Of a DNA stretch of 64,000 nt, positions 1-8,076 are shown piece by piece. Within the stretch, counting starts at the first letter, position 1. The number at the start of each line of letters is the position of its first letter. Position numbers and translations under genes: made by a program. This stretch comes from Enterobacter cancerogenus (GTDB lineage Bacteria > Pseudomonadota > Gammaproteobacteria > Enterobacterales > Enterobacteriaceae), in contig JRUP01000013.1 in NCBI GenBank assembly GCA_000773965.1, forward strand, positions 1 to 64,000. Reading direction: 5' to 3'. The notes below the pieces were generated by a model. That model saw only the letters and a program-made list of their open reading frames with translations, was not told where the DNA came from and searched no databases.

Positions 1-459
1 ATTCTGGCGCTGGCGTTTGTCGCGGCATTGGGGCCAGGCATCGAGAATGCGATCATCGCGATTTCTCTCTCCGCCTGGCCGCCGATTGCCCGCCTTGCGC
101 GCGCCGAAACTCTGGCCATCCGTAAGATGGATTACATCGCCGCGGTTCGCTTACAAGGGGCATCCGCCTGGCACATCATCGTGCGACATATCATCCCCAT
201 GTGCCTGCCTTCTGTCATCGTGCGCGTCACCCTTAACATGGCGGCGATTATCCTTACCGCCGCTGGACTGGGTTTCCTGGGGCTTGGCGCTCAAGCGCCT
301 AGTCCGGAATGGGGCGCAATGCTGGCTTCCGGCCGCGAGTTCATGCTGAACAATGGCTGGATCGCTGCCATCCCTGGATTAGCAATATTGTTCACCAGTC
401 TCGCCTTCAACCTGTTGGGTGATGGCCTGCGCGACGTAATGGATATCCGCCATGAATAA
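1..459 (+). CDS. Peptide-family ABC transporter permease (DppC/OppC-like), 5' truncated
   Basis: The C-terminal half of an inner-membrane permease of the dipeptide/oligopeptide/nickel ABC family; the reading frame is open from the first base, so the true start lies outside the window. The visible part has the cytoplasmic EAA-type loop (DYIAAVRLQGAS about 45 residues in), which docks on the ATPases, followed by hydrophobic segments and the family's GLGAQAPSPEWG motif. The stop overlaps the start of the first ATPase gene by 8 bases, so the genes are translationally coupled. The solute-binding protein and second permease are presumably to the left. Substrate cannot be read from this part; a short peptide or amino-acid derivative is inferred from the following hydrolase genes. 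Confidence 0.9.
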   Translation: MLALAFVAALGPGIENAIIAISLSAWPPIARLARAETLAIRKMDYIAAVRLQGASAWHIIVRHIIPMCLPSVIVRVTLNMAAIILTAAGLGFLGLGAQAPSPEWGAMLASGREFMLNNGWIAAIPGLAILFTSLAFNLLGDGLRDVMDIRHE

Positions 460-1315
460 TCTGCTTCAGGTGAAAAACCTCAATATCGCATTTCGCAGCG
501 CGCACGGGGAGCACCGCGCGGTACGTGACGTCTCTTTTCATGTTGGACGTGAGAAAGTGGCGATTGTCGGTGAATCCGGTTCGGGAAAATCACAGACCTG
601 CCGTGCATTGTTACAGCTGACGCCCAAAATCGGTCGCGTCACCGCCGACCAGATGCAGTTCGGTGATATTGATCTGCTCAACAGCAGTGAAAAGCAGATG
701 CGCCAGATTCGCGGAAATCGTATTTCAATGATCCTGCAGGATCCCCGCTTCTCGCTTAATCCGCTAATGCGCATTGGCGATCAGGTGGCGGAAGCGTTCA
801 GGTTGCATCGCCGGGTGAGTAAAAGCGAAGCCAGAGATCGCGCGCTAGCGATGCTGGAATCGGTGCATATTCGCGACGTGGCGAAAGTGGCACGCCTCTA
901 TCCCCACGAGATTTCAGGTGGTATGGGCCAGCGCGTGATGATCGCGATGATGCTGATCCCCGAGCCGGATTTGATCATCGCCGACGAACCCACCTCCGCA
1001 TTGGACGTGACGGTGCGCCAGCAGGTGTTGAGCATCCTGAATGAACAGCTGGCGCGGCGTCAAACCGGCCTGCTGTTTATCAGTCATGACCTTAATCTGG
1101 TCTCTCGTTTCTGCGATCGCGTGCTGGTGATGTATGCCGGGCGCATCGTTGAGGAGATTCGAGCCGATTGTCTGGAACAGGCGCAGCATCCTTACACGCA
1201 GGCATTACTTGCCAGTCAGCCACGTCTGCATCATCCCCTTGATACGCTGCGTGTGCCGACCCGAGATGCCAGTTGGCTCACCGGACCTTGTTTTCGTGAT
1301 GGAGTCGCATTATGA
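452..1315 (+). CDS. Peptide-family ABC transporter ATPase (DppD/OppD-like)
   Basis: First of two nucleotide-binding subunits powering the adjacent permease at the inner face of the membrane. All motifs are intact: Walker A GESGSGKS (residues 40-47), signature SGGMGQ (155-160), Walker B with catalytic E179 (LIIADEP) and the switch histidine H212. At 287 residues it is shorter than DppD (about 327), mainly because the C-terminal oligopeptide-transporter extension is reduced. It overlaps the permease by 8 bases and the next ATPase by 4 (ATGA), so the three are one operon. The family call is secure; the substrate is not. Confidence 0.92.
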   Translation: MNNLLQVKNLNIAFRSAHGEHRAVRDVSFHVGREKVAIVGESGSGKSQTCRALLQLTPKIGRVTADQMQFGDIDLLNSSEKQMRQIRGNRISMILQDPRFSLNPLMRIGDQVAEAFRLHRRVSKSEARDRALAMLESVHIRDVAKVARLYPHEISGGMGQRVMIAMMLIPEPDLIIADEPTSALDVTVRQQVLSILNEQLARRQTGLLFISHDLNLVSRFCDRVLVMYAGRIVEEIRADCLEQAQHPYTQALLASQPRLHHPLDTLRVPTRDASWLTGPCFRDGVAL

Positions 1316-2076
1316 ATCCCATTCCAACCGCACAACGCAGCATTGAAATGGTGGATGTCAGTATTGCATTCGGTCAGGGAGCACATCGGCGACAGGTGGT
1401 TGATAACGTTAGCCTGACGCTGGCACAAGGAGAGTGTTACGGCCTGATTGGTGAATCGGGTTGTGGAAAATCCACCATTTTGCGCGCGCTGGCTGGCCTG
1501 AATCACGATTATCAGGGCCATATTCTATTTAATAATCGTGAACAGCAGCCGCAGCGAGATAAAGCCTTTTATCGCCAGGTGCAGATGGTGTTTCAGGACC
1601 CTTACGCCTCGCTCCATCCACGAAAAATGGTGTGGGCCAGTCTGCGTGAACCGCTGAAGCTGCATGCTATGGACCACCATGAAGCGCGCATCAGCGATGT
1701 GCTGCATGCGGTCGGACTTTCCGATGCCTACCGTTATCGTTATCCCCATCAACTTTCTGGTGGTCAACGTCAGCGTGTGGCCATCGCGCGGGCCCTCATT
1801 CTGGAACCTTCCGTGCTGTTACTGGATGAGCCAACTTCGGCACTGGACGTCTCTGTTCAGGCTGAAATCCTCAATTTACTCAGCAGCATGCAACGGCAGC
1901 GCAGCCTCACTTATTTAATGGTGACGCATGATTTGGCGGTCGTGACACACCTGTGCCGTCGCATCGGCATCATGCATCACGGCAAATTGCTGGAAGAACT
2001 CAGTGCGGACAGCGTGCGTCAGGGCGGAGCGCGGGAAACCTATACCCGCGAGTTTCTGGCGGCGAGTGAGGCGTGA
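1312..2076 (+). CDS. Peptide-family ABC transporter ATPase (DppF/OppF-like)
   Basis: Second nucleotide-binding subunit of the heterodimeric ATPase pair. Visible motifs are Walker A GESGCGKST (47-55), signature LSGGQ (148-152) and Walker B LLLDEP with catalytic E173. The start is the ATG overlapping the upstream stop by four bases. The 254-residue length is at the short end for DppF/OppF, with little C-terminal extension, as in its partner. The serine hydrolase gene starts 35 bases downstream on the same strand, so the hydrolase and the transporter are probably co-transcribed and act on the same compound. Confidence 0.92.
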   Translation: MNPIPTAQRSIEMVDVSIAFGQGAHRRQVVDNVSLTLAQGECYGLIGESGCGKSTILRALAGLNHDYQGHILFNNREQQPQRDKAFYRQVQMVFQDPYASLHPRKMVWASLREPLKLHAMDHHEARISDVLHAVGLSDAYRYRYPHQLSGGQRQRVAIARALILEPSVLLLDEPTSALDVSVQAEILNLLSSMQRQRSLTYLMVTHDLAVVTHLCRRIGIMHHGKLLEELSADSVRQGGARETYTREFLAASEA

Positions 2077-2111
2077 ACCTCTGATCCACACTAAAACGAT
2101 GAGGCTTTGCC

Positions 2112-3035
2112 ATGTTTGAATCACTTCAGCAACAACTCGAAGGCCAGGCCACTGCCGTGCTGCTGGTGGCGCAGGGTGATGAAATCCTGTTCAGTTACGG
2201 CGATGCTGCCCAGCGTTACCCCTGCCACTCGATGCGCAAAAGTTTTCTTAGTGCGCTGATCGGCTGCGCAGTGGCAGAAGGCCGTTTTAATCTCTCCTTA
2301 ACCTTGCAGACGCTGGGAATCGATGACCGTGAAGGACTGAGCGTCAGCGAGAAACAGGCCACGCTATACGATCTGTTGACCGCCCGTTCTGGCATTTATC
2401 ATCCGGCGAACTATGAAACCGCCTGGATGCAGCGTATTAAACCCCCGCGCCACCTGCATGCGCCAGGCGAGAACTGGTGCTATAGCAACTGGGATTTTAA
2501 TGTGCTGGGCAGTGCCTACCGTCAGCTCACGGGAGAGGAGATCAACCAGGCGTTTGCGCAGCGCATTGCCGACCCGCTGGGGATGCAGGATTATCGCGTT
2601 GATCAGGACAGTTGGCTGGAACCCGGAGAATTTTCTGATCACCCTGCCTACCCCTTTACGCTCTCAAGTCGCGACCTGCTGCGATTCGGCCAGCTCTTTC
2701 TGCAGCAGGGGCGCTGGGGCGATCGACAAATCATCCCGCAACAGTGGGTTCGCACCAGCACCTTGCCTGTTTCGCATGCGGGCGATCGCGGGGGCTACGG
2801 CTATATGTGGTGGATCACGCGCGATGGCGTGGCCTGGCCAGAGGTGATCCTGCCAGCGGGCAGTTACTCAGCGCGTGGTGCAGGCGGTCACTTCTGCCTG
2901 GTGATGCCGCAACAGAATAGGGTGATCGTGCATCGTGTTGACACCCGCACGCCGGGGAACGAGGTGAATCGTTTCCAGATTGGCTCGTTGTTGCACAGGC
3001 TACTCACCGTATTGGACAGGGAGACATCATCTTGA
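2112..3035 (+). CDS. Serine hydrolase of the beta-lactamase / penicillin-binding-protein fold
   Basis: A 307-residue class C beta-lactamase-like serine hydrolase. The active-site pattern is readable: S40-M-R-K43 is the SxxK nucleophile/base pair and Y124-S-N126 is the YxN motif; a Gly-rich stretch near the C terminus (GAGGHF) sits where the third motif (KTG/HxG) is expected. No signal peptide is apparent, so it should act in the cytoplasm. Members include esterases, D-aminopeptidases and 6-aminohexanoate-oligomer hydrolases. Its position between a peptide-type ABC importer and an MmgE/PrpD gene suggests hydrolysis of the imported substrate; the bond cleaved (amide or ester) is unknown. Its stop overlaps the next start. 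Confidence 0.8.
   Translation: MFESLQQQLEGQATAVLLVAQGDEILFSYGDAAQRYPCHSMRKSFLSALIGCAVAEGRFNLSLTLQTLGIDDREGLSVSEKQATLYDLLTARSGIYHPANYETAWMQRIKPPRHLHAPGENWCYSNWDFNVLGSAYRQLTGEEINQAFAQRIADPLGMQDYRVDQDSWLEPGEFSDHPAYPFTLSSRDLLRFGQLFLQQGRWGDRQIIPQQWVRTSTLPVSHAGDRGGYGYMWWITRDGVAWPEVILPAGSYSARGAGGHFCLVMPQQNRVIVHRVDTRTPGNEVNRFQIGSLLHRLLTVLDRETSS
3021..3034 (+). promoter_or_regulatory. Ribosome binding site deciding a TTG start
   Basis: GGGAG at about 3019-3023 stands 8-10 bases before TTG at 3032. The TTGA overlap with the preceding stop codon supports this unusual start and translational coupling. Confidence 0.6.
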
Positions 3036-4318
3036 CGCTCATCGAATCTCTGGCACAGTGGTGTGCCAATCCCCCCCCCTTTTCTCTTCGTGCTCGTGAA
3101 CTGGCGATTGACGCCATCATCGATACCCTGGGTTGCATGGTAGCTGGCCGTAGCGACTTTTCTAGCCATGCGGTGCAGCAGGCATGGCCTCAGATACCCC
3201 GTAGCCAGGCGCTCGATGCGTTGTTCAACGCCACGGCCGCTCACGCTATCGACTTTGACGACAACTTTGCACCGGGCATGAGCCACGCATCGGCCGTGTT
3301 GGTACCGGCACTGCTGGCCGTGGCGCAAAACAGCGACGGCGCATCGTTGATACGCGCTTATTTAATTGGTCTGCAGGCACAAGCCTATATAGGCGAAGCC
3401 ATCGGCTATCAGCACTACACTGCTGGCTGGCATGGTACATCCACTGTGGGTTGCATTGGCAGCGCGGCAGGTGTTGCTGCCCTGCTCGGCCAGGATGCAG
3501 CAGGGATTGCCCGTACGTTGAGCATTGCGGTAAGTCTGGCCAGTGGGGTCAAAGGCCAGTTTGGCACGCCTCTGAAACCGTTTCATGCCGGAATGGCGGC
3601 GCGCAATGCCGTTGAAGCCGCAACGCTGGCGCAAACCGGCATGCAAGGTCGTCTGGATATTCTTGAGTGCGCACAGGGTTTTGCGGAACTCTATGCCGGT
3701 CTGTTAAGCCAACCGTCGCTGCCCGGCGCTGAGCAGCATGTCATTGAACAAATCGGTGTGATGCCGAAAAAATATCCGTGCTGCGGGTCTACCCACCGCA
3801 TTCTCGATGCGATTGCCGATATCCAGCAACAGCAAACATTGAAGATTGACGACATTGAAAGCGTGCACTGCCAGGTGGGGATCGCCAACTGGCGCAATCT
3901 TGCCTACCACCAGCCGCAGGATGAAATGCAAGCACGCTTCTCAATGCAATATTGCGTTGCCATGATGCTCAGGAATGGCACGTTGAGCGTGCAGGACTTT
4001 ACAGCCGCCAGCGTAAAACAACAGGCAGATGTACAACTGTTGGCGATGATTACCCTCGCGCCATGGACAGCGGAACAGGAGGCTGAAGACAGAAACTTGC
4101 CGCATATCCTCACTTTGCGTTTCAGGAATGGTCAGGAAATTGTCCACGCCAGATTGCGGGCGCGTGGTGCGTTAGACGAACCTTTCAGCACCGGCGATCG
4201 CCAGGCAAAGTTCTTAGATTGTTGTGCAGCGCTACCCCAGGCAGAATCGCTTTATCAGCGCCTAAAGGAATTAGCGCAGCAAGCTGATTTAACGTTTATA
4301 CGTCAGCTTATGGTTTAA
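3032..4318 (+). CDS. MmgE/PrpD family protein
   Basis: A 428-residue member of the family that contains 2-methylcitrate dehydratase (PrpD), cis-aconitate decarboxylase and iminodisuccinate epimerase. Family hallmarks seen are the N-terminal helical part with DTLGCM and AIDFDDNF, the segment GVKGQFGTPLKPFHAGMAA, and KKYPCCGSTH. The start is TTG, overlapping the upstream TGA by four bases (TTGA), with a GGGAG ribosome site just before it; no better ATG exists nearby. No prpB/prpC neighbours occur, so this is not the propionate pathway. With the importer and hydrolase it may dehydrate, epimerise or decarboxylate a polycarboxylic compound released from the substrate. Confidence 0.82.
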   Translation: MTLIESLAQWCANPPPFSLRARELAIDAIIDTLGCMVAGRSDFSSHAVQQAWPQIPRSQALDALFNATAAHAIDFDDNFAPGMSHASAVLVPALLAVAQNSDGASLIRAYLIGLQAQAYIGEAIGYQHYTAGWHGTSTVGCIGSAAGVAALLGQDAAGIARTLSIAVSLASGVKGQFGTPLKPFHAGMAARNAVEAATLAQTGMQGRLDILECAQGFAELYAGLLSQPSLPGAEQHVIEQIGVMPKKYPCCGSTHRILDAIADIQQQQTLKIDDIESVHCQVGIANWRNLAYHQPQDEMQARFSMQYCVAMMLRNGTLSVQDFTAASVKQQADVQLLAMITLAPWTAEQEAEDRNLPHILTLRFRNGQEIVHARLRARGALDEPFSTGDRQAKFLDCCAALPQAESLYQRLKELAQQADLTFIRQLMV

Positions 4319-4541
4319 CCCTGACAGTATGGGCAGCAGCCATCGTTGGATGGTGGCTCCCTTTCATCGCAGCAGAATACGCTTCGGGAGCAGCGGTGAA
4401 TCGGATCGGTAGAACGACACCGTATCACCGCTAAATTTATAAGCTCGGAAAATATTTTCATTTTATTGGCAATATTCACATCGCTCATTCGTCTACCTCA
4501 GTACGAGCCAATATCGGCTACTGTAATGAGGAATAACAATA

Positions 4542-4976
4542 ATGAGAGATTTCGATATGCGCAGACAACACCGCCGTGACCACCATTTTGGTGGTCATCG
4601 CATGATGAAACCGCTGTTGCTCGGCGTGGTGATTATCGCGGCACTTGGGCTGCTGGTGATGTCGCTGTGGAATGCCGTGCTGCCAGCCATCATCGGCGTG
4701 AAGGCGATTGGGTTCTGGCAGGCGATCGGGCTGCTGGTATTGTGCCGCATACTGTTTGGTGGCTTAGGTTTCCGCCCCGGCATGTTTGGTATGGCACGTC
4801 GTCGCATGCACGAACGCTGGATGCAGATGACCCCAGAACAGCGCGAAGAGTTTATGCAACACCGCCGTGAACGTTCGCACCGTGGACGCCGCGATCGCTG
4901 TGACTGGCATGGCCGTCGCGATGATGCGCGCTCACCCTCCGACGAGGCTCCCGCTAAATCGTCAGACGCAGAGTAA
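4542..4976 (+). CDS. Small His/Arg-rich two-helix membrane protein next to a sigma factor
   Basis: I do not recognise a named family. The 144-residue product has a basic His-rich head (residues 6-20), two hydrophobic segments (about 23-45 and 58-74) and a long charged tail. The tail contains MTPEQREEF, resembling the LTxxQ-type motif of Spy/CpxP/CnrX-like proteins, then runs of RR, HR and D/E. With two helices both ends would face the cytoplasm. The stop is 5 bases from the sigma factor start, so the two are translated together. That arrangement suggests a membrane partner, possibly an anti-sigma factor or metal/envelope sensor; this is inference from context only. GAGG about 10 bases before ATG supports the start. 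Confidence 0.6.
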   Translation: MRDFDMRRQHRRDHHFGGHRMMKPLLLGVVIIAALGLLVMSLWNAVLPAIIGVKAIGFWQAIGLLVLCRILFGGLGFRPGMFGMARRRMHERWMQMTPEQREEFMQHRRERSHRGRRDRCDWHGRRDDARSPSDEAPAKSSDAE

Positions 4977-4981
4977 ACGCC

Positions 4982-5530
4982 ATGGCGCAGGATTCTCTGC
5001 TGATGTCCGCGTTAAACGCCTGTCGGGCAAAATTGAGCGCATTTATTCGCGGCCGCACCTCGATCCGTGAAGATGCCGACGATATCCTGCAGGAAGTGAC
5101 CTACAAACTCATGCAGGTTGAGCAACCGGTGGAAAATGTCGCGGCCTGGTTATTCCGTGCCGCACGCAATGAGATGACCGACCGGGCGCGAAAGAAGCGT
5201 GAACTGCCGCTAGCCGATATGATGAACGGCGATGAGGAGGCGGATTTTCCCGAAGATGAGCTGGCTGAAACGCTATTTGGCGTGCCGGAAACGCCGGAAG
5301 ATGAGTATCTCAAAGCACTGCTATGGGAAGAACTGGAGGAAGCCTTAGCGGAACTGCCACTCGCTCAGCGCGAGGTGTTCGAAAAAACGGAGTTGTTGGG
5401 TTACAGCTACAACGACCTGTCTGAAGAGAGCGGCGTCAGCGTCCAGGCGCTGTTATCACGCAAACACAAAGCGGTGCTTTCCCTGCGTACGCGATTGCGC
5501 AGTCTTTATGATGAGCTTACCGCTGAGTAA
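4982..5530 (+). CDS. ECF-like RNA polymerase sigma factor
   Basis: A 182-residue sigma-70 family protein with only regions 2 and 4. Region 2 covers about residues 15-75, with DADDILQEV at the core-binding helix and WLFRAARNEMTDRARK at the -10 recognition part. An unusually acidic linker follows (78-110, rich in D/E and P). Region 4 covers about 118-172, with LPLAQREVF and the helix-turn-helix YSYNDLSEESGVS. It sits immediately downstream of the small membrane protein, the usual place for a sigma/anti-sigma pair, though usually the order is reversed. Target promoters are unknown. Confidence 0.85.
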   Translation: MAQDSLLMSALNACRAKLSAFIRGRTSIREDADDILQEVTYKLMQVEQPVENVAAWLFRAARNEMTDRARKKRELPLADMMNGDEEADFPEDELAETLFGVPETPEDEYLKALLWEELEEALAELPLAQREVFEKTELLGYSYNDLSEESGVSVQALLSRKHKAVLSLRTRLRSLYDELTAE

Positions 5531-5570
5531 TGAAAACATGCCGTTTTACTGACTGAATCGTAAAAAGAAT

Positions 5571-5597
5571 GGCTGCTACTTACCGTAAATAGCAGCC
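5571..5597. terminator. Stem-loop between convergent sigma-factor and MBL genes
   Basis: GGCTGCTA (5571-5578) and TAGCAGCC (5590-5597) form a perfect 8-bp stem around an 11-base loop. On the minus strand the stem is followed by ATTCTTTTT, a good intrinsic terminator for the MBL-fold gene; on the plus strand the tail is weak. Confidence 0.6.
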
Positions 5598-5608
5598 TAT
5601 AATTCCAT

Positions 5609-6628
5609 TTACCACCAGACCGCTTCTTCCCTTGGTTGCACAATGTTCACGGCTTGTCCGATGACCGGTAAAGACAATTTAATTTTTTGCTCACGCGCCA
5701 GCGCCGCTATTTGTATCAGGGGATCATTCCAGTGATGGAAAGCAAGATCGAAGGCCGCGTTATGAATGGGCATTAACCATTTTCCCTTTAGATCCTGAAA
5801 CGCCCGGATGGTATCCTCTGGCATCATGTGAATATCCGCCCACCGGCTGTCATAAGCCCCATTCTCCAGGCAGGCAACATCAAATGGACCGTATTTATTG
5901 CCGATTTCTTTAAAGCCCGGAAAATAGCCGGAGTCACCGCCAAAAAATAAACGAAACTCATCGGTGATGATGCTCCATGAACACCACAAACGTTTATTGC
6001 CGTCAAACAAACCACGCCCGGAAAAGTGCTGCGACGGTGTGGCGACAAAATACACCTCGCCCACATCCGTAGATTGCCACCAATCCAGTTGGGTGATCTT
6101 CTCCTAAGCCACTCCCCACTTCGCCAGTAAATCGCCGACGCCCAGCGGAGCGAGGAAATAGCGAACACGATCTTTCAACTGCATGATCGTCTGGTAATCC
6201 AGATGATCATAATGGTCATGGGACAAAATAATGCCCTCAATAGGCGGTAAATCGCTCAGCTCGATGGGCGCAGCCTGAAAACGCTTTGGCCCGAGCCACT
6301 GAAAGGGAGACGCTCGCAGATTAAATACTGGATCAGTCAGCCAATACTTGCCTTTCAATTTGAGCAGCAGCGATGAATGCCCCAGTCGAAACACACTGTT
6401 TTCGGCGGCCATGGCGAGCGCCTCGGACGTGATGGGCTGCACAGGTAATTGCTGCTGAGGTACGGTCTCTTTTGGCTTGTTAAACGCTAAATCCCAGAAC
6501 ATCTTCATATATTCGCTGAATTTCAACGGCTGCCGGGGAGCAGCATTGGTGAAACGCTTGCCATCGAACTGTGCGGATTGCGGATAACCCTTGATGGCAC
6601 TGCGGGAGATGCCTGAACAATTCAACAT
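5609..6628 (-). pseudogene. MBL-fold metal-dependent hydrolase (UlaG/NAPE-PLD-like) interrupted by an in-frame amber codon
   Basis: Two open segments in the same frame are separated by one TAG (6104-6106). The first (174 residues) holds the metal motif H-D-H-Y-D-H (137-142). The second continues without a frame change as EKITQLDWWQSTDVGEVYF and carries the remaining conserved parts: TPSQHFSGR, FGGDSGYF and the final metal-ligand region MPIHNAAFD. Read through, the product would be about 339 residues, the normal length for this family of cytoplasmic or periplasmic lactonase/phospholipase-D-like hydrolases. The body is otherwise well preserved, so the stop is recent, a sequencing error, or suppressed. 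The N-terminal fragment alone lacks half of the active site. The second segment has only an internal GTG and no clear ribosome site, so independent restart is unlikely. Confidence 0.8.
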
Positions 6629-6784
6629 TGATCTTTTCCTGGCCGGATACGATGGCTCACAATACCGTGTTTTAGTGAACCCTATATGGCATAACGGGCG
6701 GTCTGGTCATGATATTCAACCTTCAGATGACTTTTCATTTCCTGAGCGCTAAAGTCACTCTTTTGTTTGATTTTTCGAGGGAAA

Positions 6785-7117
6785 ATGAAACCTTTATTTG
6801 TATACGGCACCTTGCAACCTGGTCATTCAAATGCGCATATTCTGGACAGTATCGGTGGAGAGTGGCTGCCCGGAACGGTCAACGGCATCTTCTATGAACG
6901 CGGCTGGGGCGCGGCAGCGGATTTTCCCGGCATTGTGCTGGACAACAATGCGGGCCTTGTCAAAGGCTCACTCTTCTTCTCAGAGCATCTGACCGCGCAC
7001 TGGACAATGCTGGATGAGTTCGAGGAGGGTTATGATCGTGTTGATGTTGAAGTCACCACCCTCGAAGGAGAGAAAATCACAGCGTGGATTTATCAGTTAC
7101 AGCCGCCACAGGCCTAA
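6785..7117 (+). CDS. Gamma-glutamylcyclotransferase-like (AIG2/YtfP-type) protein
   Basis: A 110-residue cytoplasmic protein of the GGCT-like fold. The N-terminal loop FVYGTLQPG (residues 6-13) is the family substrate-binding signature, and LDEFEEGY (76-83) carries the candidate catalytic glutamate. Enzymes of this fold release 5-oxoproline from gamma-glutamyl compounds or process gamma-glutamylamines; the substrate here is not predictable. I place the start at ATG 6785 (MKPLFVYG) because GAGGGAA lies just before it; an upstream in-frame start would add six untypical residues. It is a single gene between two unrelated MBL-fold genes. Confidence 0.82.
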   Translation: MKPLFVYGTLQPGHSNAHILDSIGGEWLPGTVNGIFYERGWGAAADFPGIVLDNNAGLVKGSLFFSEHLTAHWTMLDEFEEGYDRVDVEVTTLEGEKITAWIYQLQPPQA

Positions 7118-7287
7118 TCTGCCCTGCTCTTTTCCAGCCTAAGCAAGCGCAACACCCACGATACCTTGCGAGATGAGAATACATCTGGCTACTGCGGCAC
7201 AGGTATTCTCTGCGGTATGGGTTGCAGCACGCTCGCACTTAATAAGCCAGGCTAGAATGAATGCAAACCGCATCATGGAGCATTCAG

Positions 7288-8076
7288 ATGAGCAAACTCT
7301 GCACCGCCTGCAGTACTTCTTATGAAGATGATCCAGGCATCTCACATTGCAAAATTTGCGAAGACGAGCGGCAGTTTGTGCCTGTCAAAGGGCAGCAATG
7401 GCTGGCATTCTCGGATCTGCGTGCCACACATCAAAATAAATGGCAGCAGCATCTAAAGGGATTATTCAGCCTGCAAACTGTCCCAAGTTTCGCCATCAAC
7501 CAACGTGCTTTTTTACTGCAAAGCGCGCAGGGGAACATTCTCTGGGACTGCATTGCGAATCTGGATGACGCCACGGAATCATTAATACACGCACTCGGCG
7601 GTATTGATGCCATTGCCATTTCTCATCCCCATTACTACAGCACCATGCAAGACTGGGCTGCGGCATTTGATGCGCCCATCTATTTGCATGAGGATGATCA
7701 GGAATGGATTATGCGCCAGAGCCCGCATATTCATCTCTGGCAAGGTGATGAATTGGATTTACTGCCCGATGTCACGTTATTACGCCTGGGTGGGCATTTT
7801 CAAGGAGGCTGTGTACTGCACTGGTCGCAACATGATGGCGTGCTATTGAGTGGTGATGTTGTACAAGTGACACCCGGTGCAAATTCCGTGTCATTTATGT
7901 GGAGCTATCCCAACATGTTGCCGCTTTCTGCTGCTACGGTGAAAACGCTCATTCACCGACTGGATAAGGTCACCTTCTCGCAGATTTATGGCGCTTTTGC
8001 CGGTCGGGAAATGACACAGCAGGCACAATCCATTGTCAGACAGGCAGCTGAACGTTATATCCGCTGCCTGCAATAA
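7288..8076 (+). CDS. MBL-fold protein with N-terminal zinc ribbon and incomplete metal motif
   Basis: A 262-residue protein. It begins with a four-cysteine zinc-ribbon pattern (C5-x2-C8 and C21-x2-C24), followed by an MBL fold. The usual H-x-H-x-D-H signature is replaced by H113-P-H115-Y-Y-S, so the Asp and third His are missing; H170 (GGHFQGG) and D190 (SGD) are kept, while the last histidine region reads GAFAGR. It may bind a single metal or none. Start chosen at ATG 7288, with GGAG eight bases upstream, rather than nine codons earlier. Function unknown; similar proteins are annotated only as MBL-fold hydrolases. Confidence 0.72.
   Translation: MSKLCTACSTSYEDDPGISHCKICEDERQFVPVKGQQWLAFSDLRATHQNKWQQHLKGLFSLQTVPSFAINQRAFLLQSAQGNILWDCIANLDDATESLIHALGGIDAIAISHPHYYSTMQDWAAAFDAPIYLHEDDQEWIMRQSPHIHLWQGDELDLLPDVTLLRLGGHFQGGCVLHWSQHDGVLLSGDVVQVTPGANSVSFMWSYPNMLPLSAATVKTLIHRLDKVTFSQIYGAFAGREMTQQAQSIVRQAAERYIRCLQ

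Noticed and set aside
4320..4360. Possible terminator after the MmgE/PrpD gene
   Set aside because: GCCATC and GATGGT around GTTG could pair, but the stem is short, contains a wobble and has no T-run.
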